A program made the translations under genes and the position numbers. Of a stretch of DNA of 64,000 bases, positions 50,057 through 62,340 are shown piece by piece. Position 1 is the stretch's first letter; the number at the start of each line of letters is the position of its first letter. A model generated the notes under the pieces. It saw only the letters and a list, made by a program, of their open reading frames with translations. It did no database searches and had not been told where the DNA came from. The DNA is from Aspidiotus rigidus (taxonomy: Eukaryota > Arthropoda > Insecta > Hemiptera > Diaspididae): positions 4,340,001 to 4,404,000 of the forward strand of contig JAVHKY010000053.1 in NCBI GenBank assembly GCA_035079385.1, in the 5' to 3' direction.

Positions 50057-53000
50057 ATGGAGAATAGAGGTGACTGTTTCGACCATAATGCTCTGTTCGG
50101 GCATCTTACTCCGGATCCACCATTAGACGATGCCTGTCTCAGGGATTATCTACTAGATTCTTCTACGCATGATAAAATTGGATGCGATGGCATTTGTTTC
50201 CCGAATACAAAACCATCTTCGTTCCAGTATGATCCATTTTCTTGTGGTAACGCCAACTTGATGGGCATGAGTATGGCTAGCAGTCTTAATTCTTCGGATT
50301 TGAATATGGATGTACCATCTTTGAGCCCTTACCTATCAGATTACAGTGCACCCAGCGGTCAACTTGTCTCCAATATCGTTTCGAACATTGCGCACTGTAA
50401 TAACAATAATTTATTGTGCAACGAATATCCTGTCGAAGAGTCATTGCCGTATGGAACTGCTGACTCCAAAAATGTTCAACAACCGATTATTCATGAAGCG
50501 AATACGTTGGTGAATAGAACATTACCTGATACGATGGCCACTTTTAGTAAAAATGTAAATTTGGATTCGATTTTACCCGCCAATAGCGACGGGTACGACG
50601 TAATTGCTAATAATAACTCTGGTTTCATGACATCGCCTCTATTCAATGCGGAGACGATGTCCGTCTGTAAAATAGATGCGGATCCTTTTTCACCCAGTAT
50701 CTCGTCGAGCGTTTCTTCCATACCATCGGTCGAAATGCCCACTGATAAATCATCGTACGTACCTGGTAGCGTGGATAGCGGTGTCATAGTAAATGGATCT
50801 AGTTCGTCACCGTTCAGCACTTCGGACTCGAATCGAAATGGTGAATGTTCAAGCATTAATGATAGTTTGATCAGTCCTCTGACGCAGGGTCCTTGCAGTG
50901 AACGATCGATAGAGACAACACCTGGCAGTGAGAGTGTCAGTAGTGAAATGTGTTCTCCTCGAGTTGATTTCGAGATGCTTTCTTTAGAGCTGAATAAGAA
51001 CAAAGCGGCCCCTAAATCTAAAGAGAAAAGTCACAAAGGACGTAAACGGAAAAACGATCAAAAGAAAGAAAAGGTCGCGAAGACGAAGAAGCAATCACTT
51101 ATATTGCCAACGTACCAAAGTCAAATTTCACCTGGACAGAACGGTATCAAGTTGAAGATCTCGTTGACAAATCCAGGTCCGTTACCAGTAAACAAAAGAC
51201 GTCGCAAGCACAAGAAACCAGGCGATATACGAAACGAACCTCTGGAACAAAGTGGTTGGGGAGAGCGTCTACCTGAACCTGTTATGATGGATATATTTCG
51301 CTTGGTCACGGAAGCTGACGGCTGTTTGCCTTCTCTCATTCGGTAAATTAGGAGTACGAATTATAAAAATTTTCCTATGATTTGGTATAGTTCTAATTTT
51401 TTCATTTAATATTTTTAGAATGTCGCAAGTGTGTCAGTACTGGAGAACCGTCGCATTGAATCCTAACCTTTGGTACAACATTGATCTCGCTAATAGATGG
51501 ATTTCAAAGAATCCTGTCATAAATGAATATAATTTCGCCTGGTTTTGCGAAAATCGCTTGACTAAAGTTCAAGAACTAAATTTGGGTAAACTTTTATCTT
51601 TTTTTTTTTTTTTTTTCTATCTACCAAATTCGAAACATCTGTTTCACATCTGTGATTATTGTGAAATTCTAGGTGGATGGACGTTCCTGAATGTGCCTTC
51701 AGTACTCGAGAAAATCGTCAAGAATTGTCCCGAGCTCAGCGGTATTACATTATCTGGATGGGAAAATCTGAATGCCGACCACATAAAATATCTTGTATCT
51801 AATTGTCAAAATCTTCAAAGGGTGAACTTGTCAGGCATTAGTGTAAGTGCGAATGAAAATTTGTCATCTTTGTTATAACTTATTATCCTCGAATGGAAAA
51901 AAAAGACTGTAGAACAAAGATATTATTTGGAAATCGAGCAAAAGGTTTAGGTTGAAATAGAAATTATGAGATGATTTTGATCATGGTGACGCTGTAACAG
52001 TAGGTGAAATATTGAAAAAAGAATATCAACTATGAGATCGTAATCGAATTATCACCTGGAAAATCTTCAGGACTCATTTCTTTCAATTTTCTTTTTGATA
52101 AAAGAGAAGTATTGATCAATATTTTTATTATTTCTTCCAGACGATCCAGAGTAGCAATAATAAATCCGGAGTTGCGCTCAATTCATTATTATTCATGGCC
52201 TCGGAAATGGGTGAAAGATTAACACATCTCGTATTGTCAGATAATAAACTTGTGAGCATTCCTCAACTCATAACTGCATTAGCGGTGAGTAATTTCATCG
52301 TTTTTATTTTGCTACTTAAGTTTTAGAATTTGCGAATTGGAAAGTATCGTTTTTCATGAACTGGCCGTTCTTGGTTTTCAGACTCATTGTCCCAATTTAG
52401 AGGTACTAGATCTTTCGAATGTGAAGACGTTAACGGCGACCGGACATATTCATATCGAAAAGTTGCAGGAAGGCTGTCAAAAACTACGTATATTAAGGAT
52501 AACGAATAGTCAGGTCTCGTTAACGCCCTTGCCGCTCAAGGATCAGATGGCGTCGCCTGGTTTTCCTCATCTGGAAGAACTGAGTGTCGCCTGTATGATG
52601 AATAGTTTAAGTTCCTTAACGCAACCGTTCGTCGACGACGAGGCGATCGAACGAATCTTGAAAACTTCTACGAAATTAAAGCTTCTAGATGCCCGAAATT
52701 GCTCTAAAGTTACGGATTCTAGTTTGGTACGTGTACCGGCATGGGAATTGACGCACTTATATCTGTCTGGTACGTAAACCTGGAGTTCAGTTTTGAAAAA
52801 ACAAAAAAGAATTACTTGATGATCGTTTGATTTTATTTTCATTGCAGGCAGCTACGTAACAAGAGTGAATGATTCCGGTTTGGAACTAATCGCGCAAAAA
52901 TGGAGTCATAGTCTGATCGAAGTGGATTTTGCTTGGAGCACAGTCACCAAGTCCTTAGATGCGGCAGTGTCATCTCTCGCTGAACAAGGCGAAGATTCTC

Positions 53001-53900
53001 AACTGAAGTAAGAATCTAATGATCGATCTTTTGCATGGGCCCTTGGTTTCGATTTTTTTTCTCGTCGATTAGAAGGATTACTATGCTCAAGTATAGGAAA
53101 TCTATTTCATTAGGTTTATCTTGAAGCTAAGTTACTCCATTGTCGACGCTCAGTTCTTTCCCAATTCTGACTCGTAACTAAATAATTCCAAATTGACTAT
53201 TTAAGACAAGAATATCGTTGTTTCGTTGCGTGTTACGTAAGCAAGCAAATGTTCTTGCATTGTGTATTTTTTTTCACTCTCGCTAATCTATTGTTCGTAT
53301 TGACAGGCAGGAGGGCGTCCTGTCGTCTCGTGAAAAGTTATTTACGCTCAAGTTCGTGCGCCATTTTTGAAATTACGATTTTTTCCTTGAAAACACATTT
53401 TAGTTCGTCTCGCCATATTATCTCTGGAAGAAACTCGCGTGGACTTTTAAATGTCATTGTGAACCTTATATGGGTCCTCAATTCGAATTTTTTAAATTTG
53501 ATTCGTCTTCATCATTCTACACTTTTTTTTTTACCGTTACAAATTTATAAACATCATCATTCTTAGATTTTCTCCAGGTCGTTATTCGTATTTTCAAAAA
53601 GAAATATAAAGAAGGATTACTGAGAAAAAATCTACGGACAAAAATTTAAATAATTATCTCCTAATTTTCGTTTTTCCCGTTTGTCATAGAATCTTGGATC
53701 TAACGGGTTCATCGATCAATCTACCTCCAGTTCAGGCGGTTTTGAAACGTTGTACGAAACTGACTTCGCTGAATCTTACATCGTGTAGAGCATTGCCTCG
53801 GGGTATGAAGCGTCTTTACAGTGGGCATTCTTTGACCGAATTGAAAGCATCGCTACTGAAATCGAACGATTCTTCGAATGCTGGCCGACATTCGCCGTAA
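50057..53900 (+). CDS. FBXL6: F-box/LRR protein, FBXL6-like
   Basis: This is a predicted substrate-recognition subunit of an SCF (SKP1-CUL1-F-box) ubiquitin ligase. Exons: 50057-51342, 51419-51585, 51673-51842, 52141-52284, 52382-52769, 52848-53007, 53690-53900. They total 2526 bp, or 841 residues, with all joins in phase. Residues 1-310 are Ser/Asn-rich and probably disordered. Basic clusters follow (GRKRKNDQKKEK near 330, NKRRRKHKKPG near 383). The F-box spans about 395-450 (WGERLPEPVMMDIFRLV, then SQVCQYWRTVALNPNLWYNI). Leucine-rich repeats run to the end (CPNLEVLDLSNV, LKLLDARNCSKVTD, SLNLTSCRALPRGMKR). The last block is characteristic of FBXL6. Human FBXL6 is about 539 residues, so the long N-terminus is the difference. 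The start ATG follows an in-frame stop at 50030. An upstream noncoding exon is likely. Confidence 0.92.
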
Positions 53901-54354
53901 AATTAGGAAATCTTCAATCGGACTTGGAATACAAGTTCAGTACAGTGCAGTGAAGATTTACTGCGCCGTCTTCATGGACTTGATCGTTTAAAGTTAACCA
54001 ACTTTTTTTTTTTATAAATAACTACAGCGAATTGTGTTCAGCTAGTGTGCTCGAGGCACGTGGTTTTGCGAATCTAATTTTAAAAATGTTGGAAATTTTT
54101 TTCAATATGGAATAAAATTAGTTGATCATGCGGATTGCTAAGAATGTTGCCCACCGCTAAATGGCTATTGTTTATATGGAATTCCAATTTTTTCTGTTTT
54201 TTATTTTCATTTCTTGTTTTTCTTTGTTCTTTTATTTTCTCGAAATAATCATCATATTTTACATTCTCGTTGAATTTGTAAATATCATGAGCGAATAGTT
54301 TTTTTTTTTTTTTTTCACCTAGTCTCTTTTTATCTATTTCCCTCTTTCAAGAGC

Positions 54355-54408
54355 TAGCTCTCTCTCTCTTTCTCTCTCTCTCTCTCTTTCTTTCTCTCTC
54401 TATCTCCC
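54355..54408. repeat. CT microsatellite
   Basis: An interrupted (CT)n tract of about 50 bp lies in the presumed 3' UTR of the FBXL6-like gene. Confidence 0.9.
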
Positions 54409-55994
54409 CCTTCTTCAAATGGTTTGAAGAAGTAAAAAAATTAATTGTTATTATTTTTTAAAATGTAAGTTTTTTGTTTTATTTTTCATGTATTTTTTAT
54501 TTTGCCTCTTTTACCATTATGATTTAGAATTTTTCCTTCGTATCTAATTTCCCCCGCCCCCTCTCTCTTCACTATCTCTATTTTTGAAAAAGAAAAGAAG
54601 AAAACATAGAAAGAACATGATATGTTACGTTTTGGACGTATTTTTTGTACGAGTGAATTTATATTTTTGTATATTTTACTCCGCGTCACTTTTAATCTCG
54701 TTAGAAACAGAACGCCAAGTACGCTCTTTTTGTTTTTGAATGCAATTTTGAGCTTTTTTGTTTATTTATAGTTTTTTAGTTGAATTTATAAAAATAAGAA
54801 TTACGCGACGCACTTGTCAATGGTAAGCAATCGACGTCCTGTGAAAATGTTACCGTGAAATTTTGGAAGGGCGTAGATCGCCGATCATGCGAGTGGCAAA
54901 TGTTTACCAAATTGTTGCTCCGATACCTTATTTTATGAATATTTTGCTGCCTTATTAAGGGTAACATATCGCGGATTCGGTAAATGTTTTTCGGGTTTTG
55001 AGTTTTATTCTTTTGTTCAGTTTTTGCTTTTTAATTTTTTTTTTTTTTTTCAATTCTTCATTCTCAGTCAGAATAACTGTGGCAATATTTTTAGTGGGAT
55101 CGTGTATCAATTGGACGAACGATTGAGTATGTATCTGTCGAGAGCAATTAAATCATTCAATTTTTAAATTGTCAATGAATGTAAACTGTGAGCAATTAAC
55201 TCACTCGATTTTTGAGGGAAAAAAAAGAAAAGTATTATTCATAAATCAAGCATTTTTATTAACGGTCGTATTTTTCTAAGAGAAAACTCACAGTTAATTT
55301 GATAACACGTAATTTTATTCTTTTTAAAGTAACGTTAGATCGCTGTAATTAGGCTTTTTTTTTTCTCTCTCGCTTTCTCTCGGGAAAGGAAACGCATAGG
55401 TGACTACTTAAAAAACCGACAGATTTTTTCGAGTTAGCAAATTCAGTCACAATAAATGAGAAATAAGTGCCAATGCTTGGACAGTTGCAGTTCTGTCATT
55501 AAAAGAAAACTGAGTAAATTTTGTACTTCGGTAAGGTTATTTCTTCGAAAATGTACAGGCCATTATAAAATGAAGTGTTCTTCCATACAATCCTATTGAA
55601 AAGATACAAACGTTTTGTTCGAATCGGTTGGCGTCTAAATTTTCTTTCCTCTCGTCATCATTAGTGTAGAAAAGTTGACTGCACTCGATAACATTCTTAG
55701 GATTCTATCAGTTTATTTTTTGGGGATTGTGAAATTTTTTGCTCCTATTCTTGAGCGAAATACCAATGTTTCGATTTCCTTATAGTTACAGTTTTTGATT
55801 TTGGAAGAGAAAGAAACAAAAAGATTAAAAGCTTATTTGTACAAGATTTGTTTGTATATTTATGATTTAATCTGTTATTGCGACGGATACGTATTTTTGA
55901 ATTTCAATCATCTGTTACATTTTACATGTTTAATTATATTCTTTATAATTGTATGATAAATTTGTTTTGTAAATATTTTGTGTATGATTTGTAT

Positions 55995-56000
55995 AATAAA
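55995..56000 (+). terminator. candidate distal poly(A) signal of the FBXL6-like gene
   Basis: AATAAA in the context 'gtataataaaaatactttgttatt', with a T-rich stretch after it. It is the last such signal before BBS2. An alternative signal lies at 54111-54116. Confidence 0.45.
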
Positions 56001-56075
56001 AATACTTTGTTATTTATTTGACGGTATATTTTTAATGAAATTAGGCGGCAACTTGTATAGTATTTGTGCCTTGCT

Positions 56076-56089
56076 GTTACCTTAGCAAC
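56076..56089 (+). promoter_or_regulatory. RFX X-box upstream of BBS2
   Basis: GTTACCTTAGCAAC is an inverted repeat with half-sites GTTACC and AGCAAC. It fits the X-box consensus bound by RFX-family factors (DAF-19 in C. elegans, Rfx in Drosophila). It ends 66 bases before the BBS2 ATG at 56156. X-boxes in ciliary gene promoters typically lie within about 250 bp of the start. The gene downstream encodes a BBSome subunit, a known class of X-box targets, so position and gene identity support each other. Confidence 0.82.
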
Positions 56090-56120
56090 GTACAGTCTAC
56101 ATACTCGAAACGACACGATT

Positions 56121-56147
56121 ATGGCAGATGACGAAATGGTGATGTGA
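56121..56147 (+). other. upstream ORF in the BBS2 leader
   Basis: The frame reads ATG to TGA over eight codons (MADDEMVM), ending 8 bp before the BBS2 ATG. It matters only if transcription starts upstream of 56121, which is likely because the X-box lies at 56076-56089. Confidence 0.5.
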
Positions 56148-56155
56148 AAGAAAGA

Positions 56156-59100
56156 ATGTCTGTACCGGTGTTTACTTTTCAGATAAAATACGATATTTTG
56201 CCTGGCTTAGTAACAGTTGGGAAGTACGATGGATCTCACCATTGCTTAACCGCTGCCACTACAGGAGCGAAGGTAATATAAGAATTCATTTGAGAAGTCG
56301 AGCTAATTCAATGAATGAAATCCGGTTCCTCTTTTAGATCCTCATACACAGTCCTCACAGAACTAATCGAGAAATATCGTTCTTAAACGTTCACGAATCA
56401 GTGATCGCGATTTGTGCCGGGAAGCTCAATCCTAATGAGGATAAAGATATCCTGGTTATTGGAAGTTCGTCCAGTGTCCTTGTCTATCATGTGGATAATA
56501 ATAGCGAATTATTTTTCAAAGAAGTAGTACCGATTTAATGTCTGAAAAAAAAACGATAAGTAGATCGTTTCTTTTTATTTTGCCTGAATTCGATGCCGTA
56601 GATACCGGATGGAGTCACCGCGGTGGCTATTGGTAACTTGGAAAAATACCCGAGCCCTCTGTTGATAGTGGGAGGTAATTGTTCGATTCAAGGGTTCGAC
56701 TGGAAAGGGCAAGAATTGTACTGGACAGTGACGGGAGATAATGTTACGTCGCTAGCCATGGTCGATATCAATCAAGATGGACAAAACGAAGTACGATCAT
56801 AAACTCGATTACTATTCACATCTACATATTTAATGCTGCACGATGATAGGGCTATTCAAAACTAAATAACTATGTATGACCTCTCGGTACCTTTCTTGCG
56901 CAGAAATAAGAGTGTAACTTACGTCAATGATGGAAGCAACGAAGATTTAAAAAGGAAAGGAATTGAGTATTCCTGCCTAGATAAGTATATACCTTGAGCT
57001 GAATTGGAAGCACCCTAACATTCATCTTTTGTCCATAAATACACACCTCATACAACTGAAGCTCACATTGACACAGTAGTGCAATAAATCTTGAGATCGA
57101 TATAGGATTTTCATTCAAGTGCTGAAGGTCTATTCAGGCGCACATTATCTCCTCAACACCAAAGGAACTATGATAGTATGATTGAAATCCATTTAGTATC
57201 TAGGAACCGTTAATCGCTCCGTCTGCTGGCGTCCCCAAGTACCCTAGGTGTTTCCTTCCGCGGAAAAAATCTCTTCATACTTCGTTCTTCACATTTAATT
57301 TAAGGAATACCTAACAGTTGAAGAATAGACAAAATTGAATTGAAAGAAAAACAGGGTGCAAGTTACGCGCGAGTTCGACGTCAAACTCCGAACATTTGAC
57401 TTATCGTGAGAAAGAATCCTTCGAAGTTGAAGAACCAATCAGTGGAATAGGTGTACTTGTAGGAGAGTGGGTAAGCCCATTCCGTTGATTGGCACTTTCA
57501 TACCTAACGGTTTTTTATCTTGAAGAGATTACAAACCCTACGGAAACCTGAACTAGGTATTCAGTCGATTTAATAATCGAGACTGCTGGTGAAACTCAAT
57601 ATTATTAAAATGTGGTCTAAATTATTTTCATCGTTAATATAAATTTAACTGAATTTTTCTGTTCATTGAATTGATAGGCCTATTTTCCATTTCTCTAGCT
57701 GCTTGTTGGATCAGAAGATTTTGAGATTAGAGTTTTTAAGGAGGACGCAATTATTCACGAAATTACAGAAACTGGATCAGCAATTTCAATGATCGGTTTC
57801 AAGGACAATAAGTTTGCGTACGCGCTCTCTAATGGCACTGTTGGAATGTACGAGAGGTTGCAAAGAATATGGCGCATCAAAGTGAGAAGATAATGTACTT
57901 AAATGTCCTATATGGCTATACTTTGTATAGTCTAGTCTTTTCCATCCATGAAATGTGCTGAGCTCTCCTCATCTAATTTCAGTCCCAAAGTAAAATCCAA
58001 TGCTTAGGTAGCTATGATTTGGACGGAGACGGTGTGGACGAATTGATAACTGGGCGGTCGGACGGAAGATTTGATGTTCGAAATTGTCGAAACAGTGAAA
58101 TCATTTTCAAGGACGTTTTAAATCATGGTATTGCTGGAATCGTCTCTGGTGACTATAGAAGAGCTGGCAGAAATCAACTTATCGTCGTATCGGAAACTGG
58201 CGAAGGTTATTGATAAAAGTACATAAGCCTACCTACTATCGCAGCTGTCCTATGCTTTAAGATATCTGCAACTTTTGTCTTCATTTGATTTCAGTTCGGG
58301 GCTACGACTCTACAAGTTTAATGCAAGATTCGAGAGTTCAAGCAGATGAATTAAGAAATCTATTCTTAAGAAAACAAGCACTGGTGGCTGAGTTGAAAAG
58401 TTACAACGTCGCGCATCTACCAACCCCGGGAATTCCGGTAAATTTTAAAGCTCAAGATTTCTTTAGTGTGTTCTATTCATTTATCGCACAGACAAAAAGC
58501 ATCCGGTTATATTTCCCGGTGATATGCTAGATAGACATGCAGTTATATTAAAAAGGACGACATCTTGAGGTCGGCAATAACCAACATCAGAATCGGTTTG
58601 CAAATAAATGATTCCCTAATAATTAGTTATACTAATCAAGCTAATATTTGTTAATTTTCGAGAGGTTTTTGACGAGAAGAAATGTTGACTATTGAGCATG
58701 CGATGTAAATGGAGAGGAGGGAATCCAGGAAAATAAAAATCATCAACCAGAGCGGGATTTGGGAGATTTCGACCTTGAGTTTTATACGAGAGAAGGAGGG
58801 GAGACATGGAAAAATTCCGCCTTTCGAATTACCTATGTTCCAGAAGTAGCTGGTAGAACTCAAAATAATTCCAATTATCGAGCTGTCCATATAAAATTAT
58901 CAAAAGGAGAGAGACTTGAAAAAATTTCGACCAAATGTGGGTTCTAACCGATTATCATCAGAACCAAAATGTAAAAATTCTATCTTGGAACAGGCTTCCT
59001 GCTAGAGCTTTAATAGAAATTTCAGGATTTTTTTCCTTCACTTTCGGGAGGAGAAAAAAAGCTATTGACGTACCAATCTTTCAAGTTGAATTTCAAATCT

Positions 59101-60964
59101 GCAAGACTTAGTTACGGTACCGACCCCTTTGTTTTAAATTCATTTCGGATCGTTACCCTTCTACATTTGTTTTACTCTCTCTTATAAAAGTCTATTGTGT
59201 TTCGACTTTCAGTTTGTCGAATTAGCGTGTGAAATCTATCAGCAAGCCTTTATGAGCGTCATCTCTAATCCGAAGTCAGTAATAGAAAAACTTTCGGGTT
59301 CATTAACAGATTTGATTGAAGAGTACAGAGAATCGGTTCTGTGGAAGATATGTAAAATTGTAATTATAAACACAAACATAAATCCCATGTTGTGGGTTTC
59401 TTGCACTCCTCGATTTACTACATACTCGTAGGTACATCCTTGAATCGACGCATCATATCAAAGTATTTCTTCTTATTCACGAAACGCAGATATTCTAAAT
59501 AAAAACTCAGCCAAAACTTCACTTCTTAGACCTGTAAATATTATTTACTATATTCTCGTACTCATTTTTCTATTCATTTCAAAATATTAGAGTGCTCCCT
59601 GACAGTTGATGTGACTAATTGAAGAGTAATAATTAATACCTACATAAAATTAATCAGAAATTACCGGTAACTTAATTGTGATATATGCGCAGGCAAACAC
59701 GTCGGTGACAGCTGAAGTCTATCCTTGTATGAAAAATGAACGTTTTCCAGTAAGTCAATGATTGATCTACCTATTTCGTGGGGGGGTGAACTTATGTGAC
59801 TTATGTGGACGAGTCGTGTATGATCAAAGAAAGCTTGAACGCGAGCGTAAGGCGTTGATAACTATCCTTTTGATTATTCATTTACTTATTTTTTCCAGAT
59901 GAATCACATTTTGATTTCATTGTCTACCAATAATTCCATGTACATTCGAGTTGCCTGCGTGCTTGCGGAGGGATTATTTGACGGTGAATCTTTGGTTACG
60001 CATCCTCAAAGTAATCAGGTTACATCGAAATTGGAAATTGCTTTAGTTCCACCTAAAGAAACTGTTTCAGATATAGACATAAGAGTGAGCGAAATAAATG
60101 TTCATATTATCTTAAGGCATAATTATCTGCAGTTTTTATATTTCATATTTTTTTTTTTTTTTTTTTTCATCGAAGTGGGTCTGCAATAGGTATAATTAAT
60201 TATTAACTTAGAAATGACTAAGATAATTTGAACTGAATAATAGTTATGATTATGAAACTTATAAAAAATTAGTGGATTGGGATCGAAGGAAGGGAAACGA
60301 ACGGAGATTATATGTGAGAATAAAATGAGTGGCCGACAACCTTTCGAGGGAGAGGGTGGGGGACTAATTTTGGGAGATGACTCAAATTTTTCATTGAAGA
60401 AACATTTGACATGAAATTTTTCTCTCGAATTTTTTCTCCTCCGAAGGGAAGATCTAAGCCATACCCCCGTAGAAAGAGATTGACTGTAGATGGGTTAGGG
60501 TTTTGTATTATCGTCTATTCGTCTTTCGGTTATTCGATAGAGCGCATGGAGTCATGGAGATGACTTGCGATTACATTCTAAGATGTTGTCAAATTTAATT
60601 CTTAAAACCACTTTCCTATTGAAGCCCCATTGAGAGTATTTTTTCTTATTTTTTTCTTTGGCCTACTGCTACACAGTTTGAAGGGAGTCCACTCCATTGT
60701 GGCTGGCTGGATTTTTTCTCCCTTCTTGGATTTCAAGCTAAGCTACAGATATCTTTTGCGAAGAGTTGTCATCTGATGGACCTACGATACATTTTTATTG
60801 TTTGTCAGGTTTTTCTAAGCAACGAAATGTACAGCGATCAATTTTTTGTGTTCAATATACATCACCATTTACCACGATTTTCGATGTATCTCCTGATTCC
60901 GTACAATGCTCCAGAGGAACCGTCGAGTTACGTGAATTTCCAAATATCTGAGAGAAAGCAAAGA
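56156..60964 (+). CDS. BBS2: BBS2, BBSome subunit (5' two thirds)
   Basis: BBS2 is a subunit of the BBSome, the coat complex that moves membrane proteins through cilia. Exons: 56156-56272, 56338-56523, 56602-56790, 57699-57881, 57983-58205, 58295-58437, 59693-59749, 59899-60084, 60809-60964. They join in phase and give 480 residues; human BBS2 has 721. The N-terminal beta-propeller is clear ([75 protein letters not shown]). A short coiled coil follows ([18 protein letters not shown]), then the GAE-like region ([34 protein letters not shown]). The last exon ends at donor GTATGT; the remaining third must lie beyond the window or have been lost. Exon 2 could alternatively end 3 bp later. Confidence 0.93.
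58640..58990. repeat. family A repeat in BBS2 intron 6
   Basis: Phrases such as 'gagagacttgaaaaaatttcgacc' and 'gagaaggaggggagacatgg' match the dispersed repeats in the first 30 kb. It is intronic with no coding role. Confidence 0.5.
59213..59429 (+). other. exon-like orphan ORF in BBS2 intron 6
   Basis: After a good acceptor (ttcgactttcag) an open frame reads [20 protein letters not shown] and continues with [20 protein letters not shown], then VLWK. It then loses protein-like character and stops at 59429. It sits between BBS2 exons 6 and 7, whose direct join (PGIP to ANTSVT) already matches human BBS2 (IIPANTRLHT). It therefore appears not to belong to BBS2. I do not recognise the protein. 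No donor of the right phase was found. It may be an exon or pseudo-exon of an unrelated gene, or a retroposed fragment. Confidence 0.35.
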
Positions 60965-60999
60965 GTATGTCTTAGAATAGTTACAGTAGATATAAGATA

Positions 61000-61335
61000 T
61001 TCATCCTGGCATAGTTTGGCACAATCATGGATTTCTTCATTTTTGACCGCAATATTTGCGGAAATTTGACACGTTCAAAAAATTACCGTTTTCCAAACCA
61101 ATATTTCCAATGTATAAAAAATCACCGATTTCTTTATTTTTTGATCTAATATTTGAGGAAATTTAACACGTTCAAAAAATTATCAATTTCAATATTTCAC
61201 AGAATTTAATACTTTCAATTCTATAAAAAATTTACGTGAGATTTTCATGTTTTCTGCATGATTTTTAACTGTATATCATATTCATCCTGGCACAGTTTGG
61301 CACAATCATGGATTTCATTCATTTTTGACCTTGTG
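61000..61335. repeat. three related AT-rich direct repeats after BBS2 exon 9
   Basis: 'attcatcctggcatagtttg' followed by 'gcacaatcatggattt' near 61000 recurs near 61280 with few changes. The intervening copy near 61110-61190 shares 'cacgttcaaaaaattatcaa' with the tail of the first. They lie in what is probably a BBS2 intron. Confidence 0.65.
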
Positions 61336-62247
61336 ATGTAGCGACAATGACGGTGAACAAACTTTCTGGTCGCTTGTAGTTGTGTGAGCGTATAGACTGT
61401 GGTGGTATTGGTGTAGAGGCGAGATAATCGAACTGATATTCGTGCATCCGTGTTACTTCCTAATCTACCGTCGTGTAGCGTACGTTTTCCTACCTTCCCC
61501 TTTTTGTATCTGTCCTTATCTGAAGTTTATCCTTATTCTCTCCTTCTTCTCCCATTATCTCGGCTCTACCACAATCTACTACGGTAAGTGAGAATACGAA
61601 TTAAATTTTTTTTTTTTTTGAGGTCTCACCGGTGACTTTTGGTCAACGGCGAAGACAGTGTACGTTTCTCTTTCCGCATCGAAGGATGCATCTCTCGTTG
61701 CCGAATTTGACTCGTATTCTCACGATTTCGATGAACATGTGCTTCTCCCCGATTCAATGGGCCGTCGAACGAGTAGAGTAGGTTTTTCACTTTCTACTCG
61801 GTGTGGTATGATAGGGTGTTTTAAATAGCGAAGACATATTCGGAATGATACGATGATACGTCATTTTTAAGTTTTTAATTTGTCGAAGATCGGAATTTAC
61901 CATCAATTCTTTTAATTATTTCCGACTCGTAATCGTAAAATAAAAGTGGTGTCGCGTCATGAGTTCATATCGAGGGTATCAACTCGTATGTTCGAATAAG
62001 ACATCGACTGAGGATAAGGATTTCGTGTACCAGACCTCAGGATAAATGATTCTGACTGTACGTGGCACCTGTATAGTTCGCTCACGCTCGAATTTCGAGG
62101 ATATTTGTCGAGTAGGTGAGATTTGGGTTGGACAGAGTACAACCGACCACATTCACGCTTTAAAATCACTATCGACGACGAGGAAAAATCTGACCAAAGT
62201 CATCTGATTTCGAAGGAGCCATAACATCGAATAAATCAAGTTTGCTC

Positions 62248-62248
<1 letters not shown>
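61336..62248. other. unexplained block between BBS2 intron repeats and the microsatellite
   Basis: This segment is less AT-rich than its neighbours. It contains a perfect 12-bp inverted repeat (GTGAGAATACGA at 61588-61599, its complement at 61712-61723). It also contains a splice-donor-like CGGTAAGTGAG near 61582. I found no coding frame or known element. Candidates are a solo LTR or a mobile-element fragment. Confidence 0.3.

Positions 62249-62329
<81 letters not shown>
62249..62329. repeat. (TTA/TAA) microsatellite, about 27 units
   Basis: An uninterrupted trinucleotide array of about 81 bp reads (TTA)n on the plus strand and (TAA)n on the minus strand. It directly abuts the 3' UTR of the minus-strand LINE. 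Confidence 0.95.
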
Positions 62330-62330
<1 letters not shown>

Positions 62331-62340
62331 CGCATTTCCA

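Larger units (their letters stand above)
53901..56020 (+). other. probable long 3' UTR of the FBXL6-like gene
   Basis: No second gene or coding exon was seen here. AATAAA occurs at 54111-54116 and 55995-56000. The second lies only about 155 bp before the BBS2 start codon, so the FBXL6-like transcript may end close to the BBS2 promoter. A CT-rich microsatellite at 54355-54408 and several T-runs (54300, 55030, 55355) lie within. Confidence 0.5.

Noticed and set aside
50491..51003. 170-codon minus-strand frame
   Set aside because: It is a shadow of the FBXL6-like first exon.
61337..61582. Possible solo LTR starting TGTAGCG
   Set aside because: No matching CA end, target duplication or second copy was seen, so it is left as an unexplained block.
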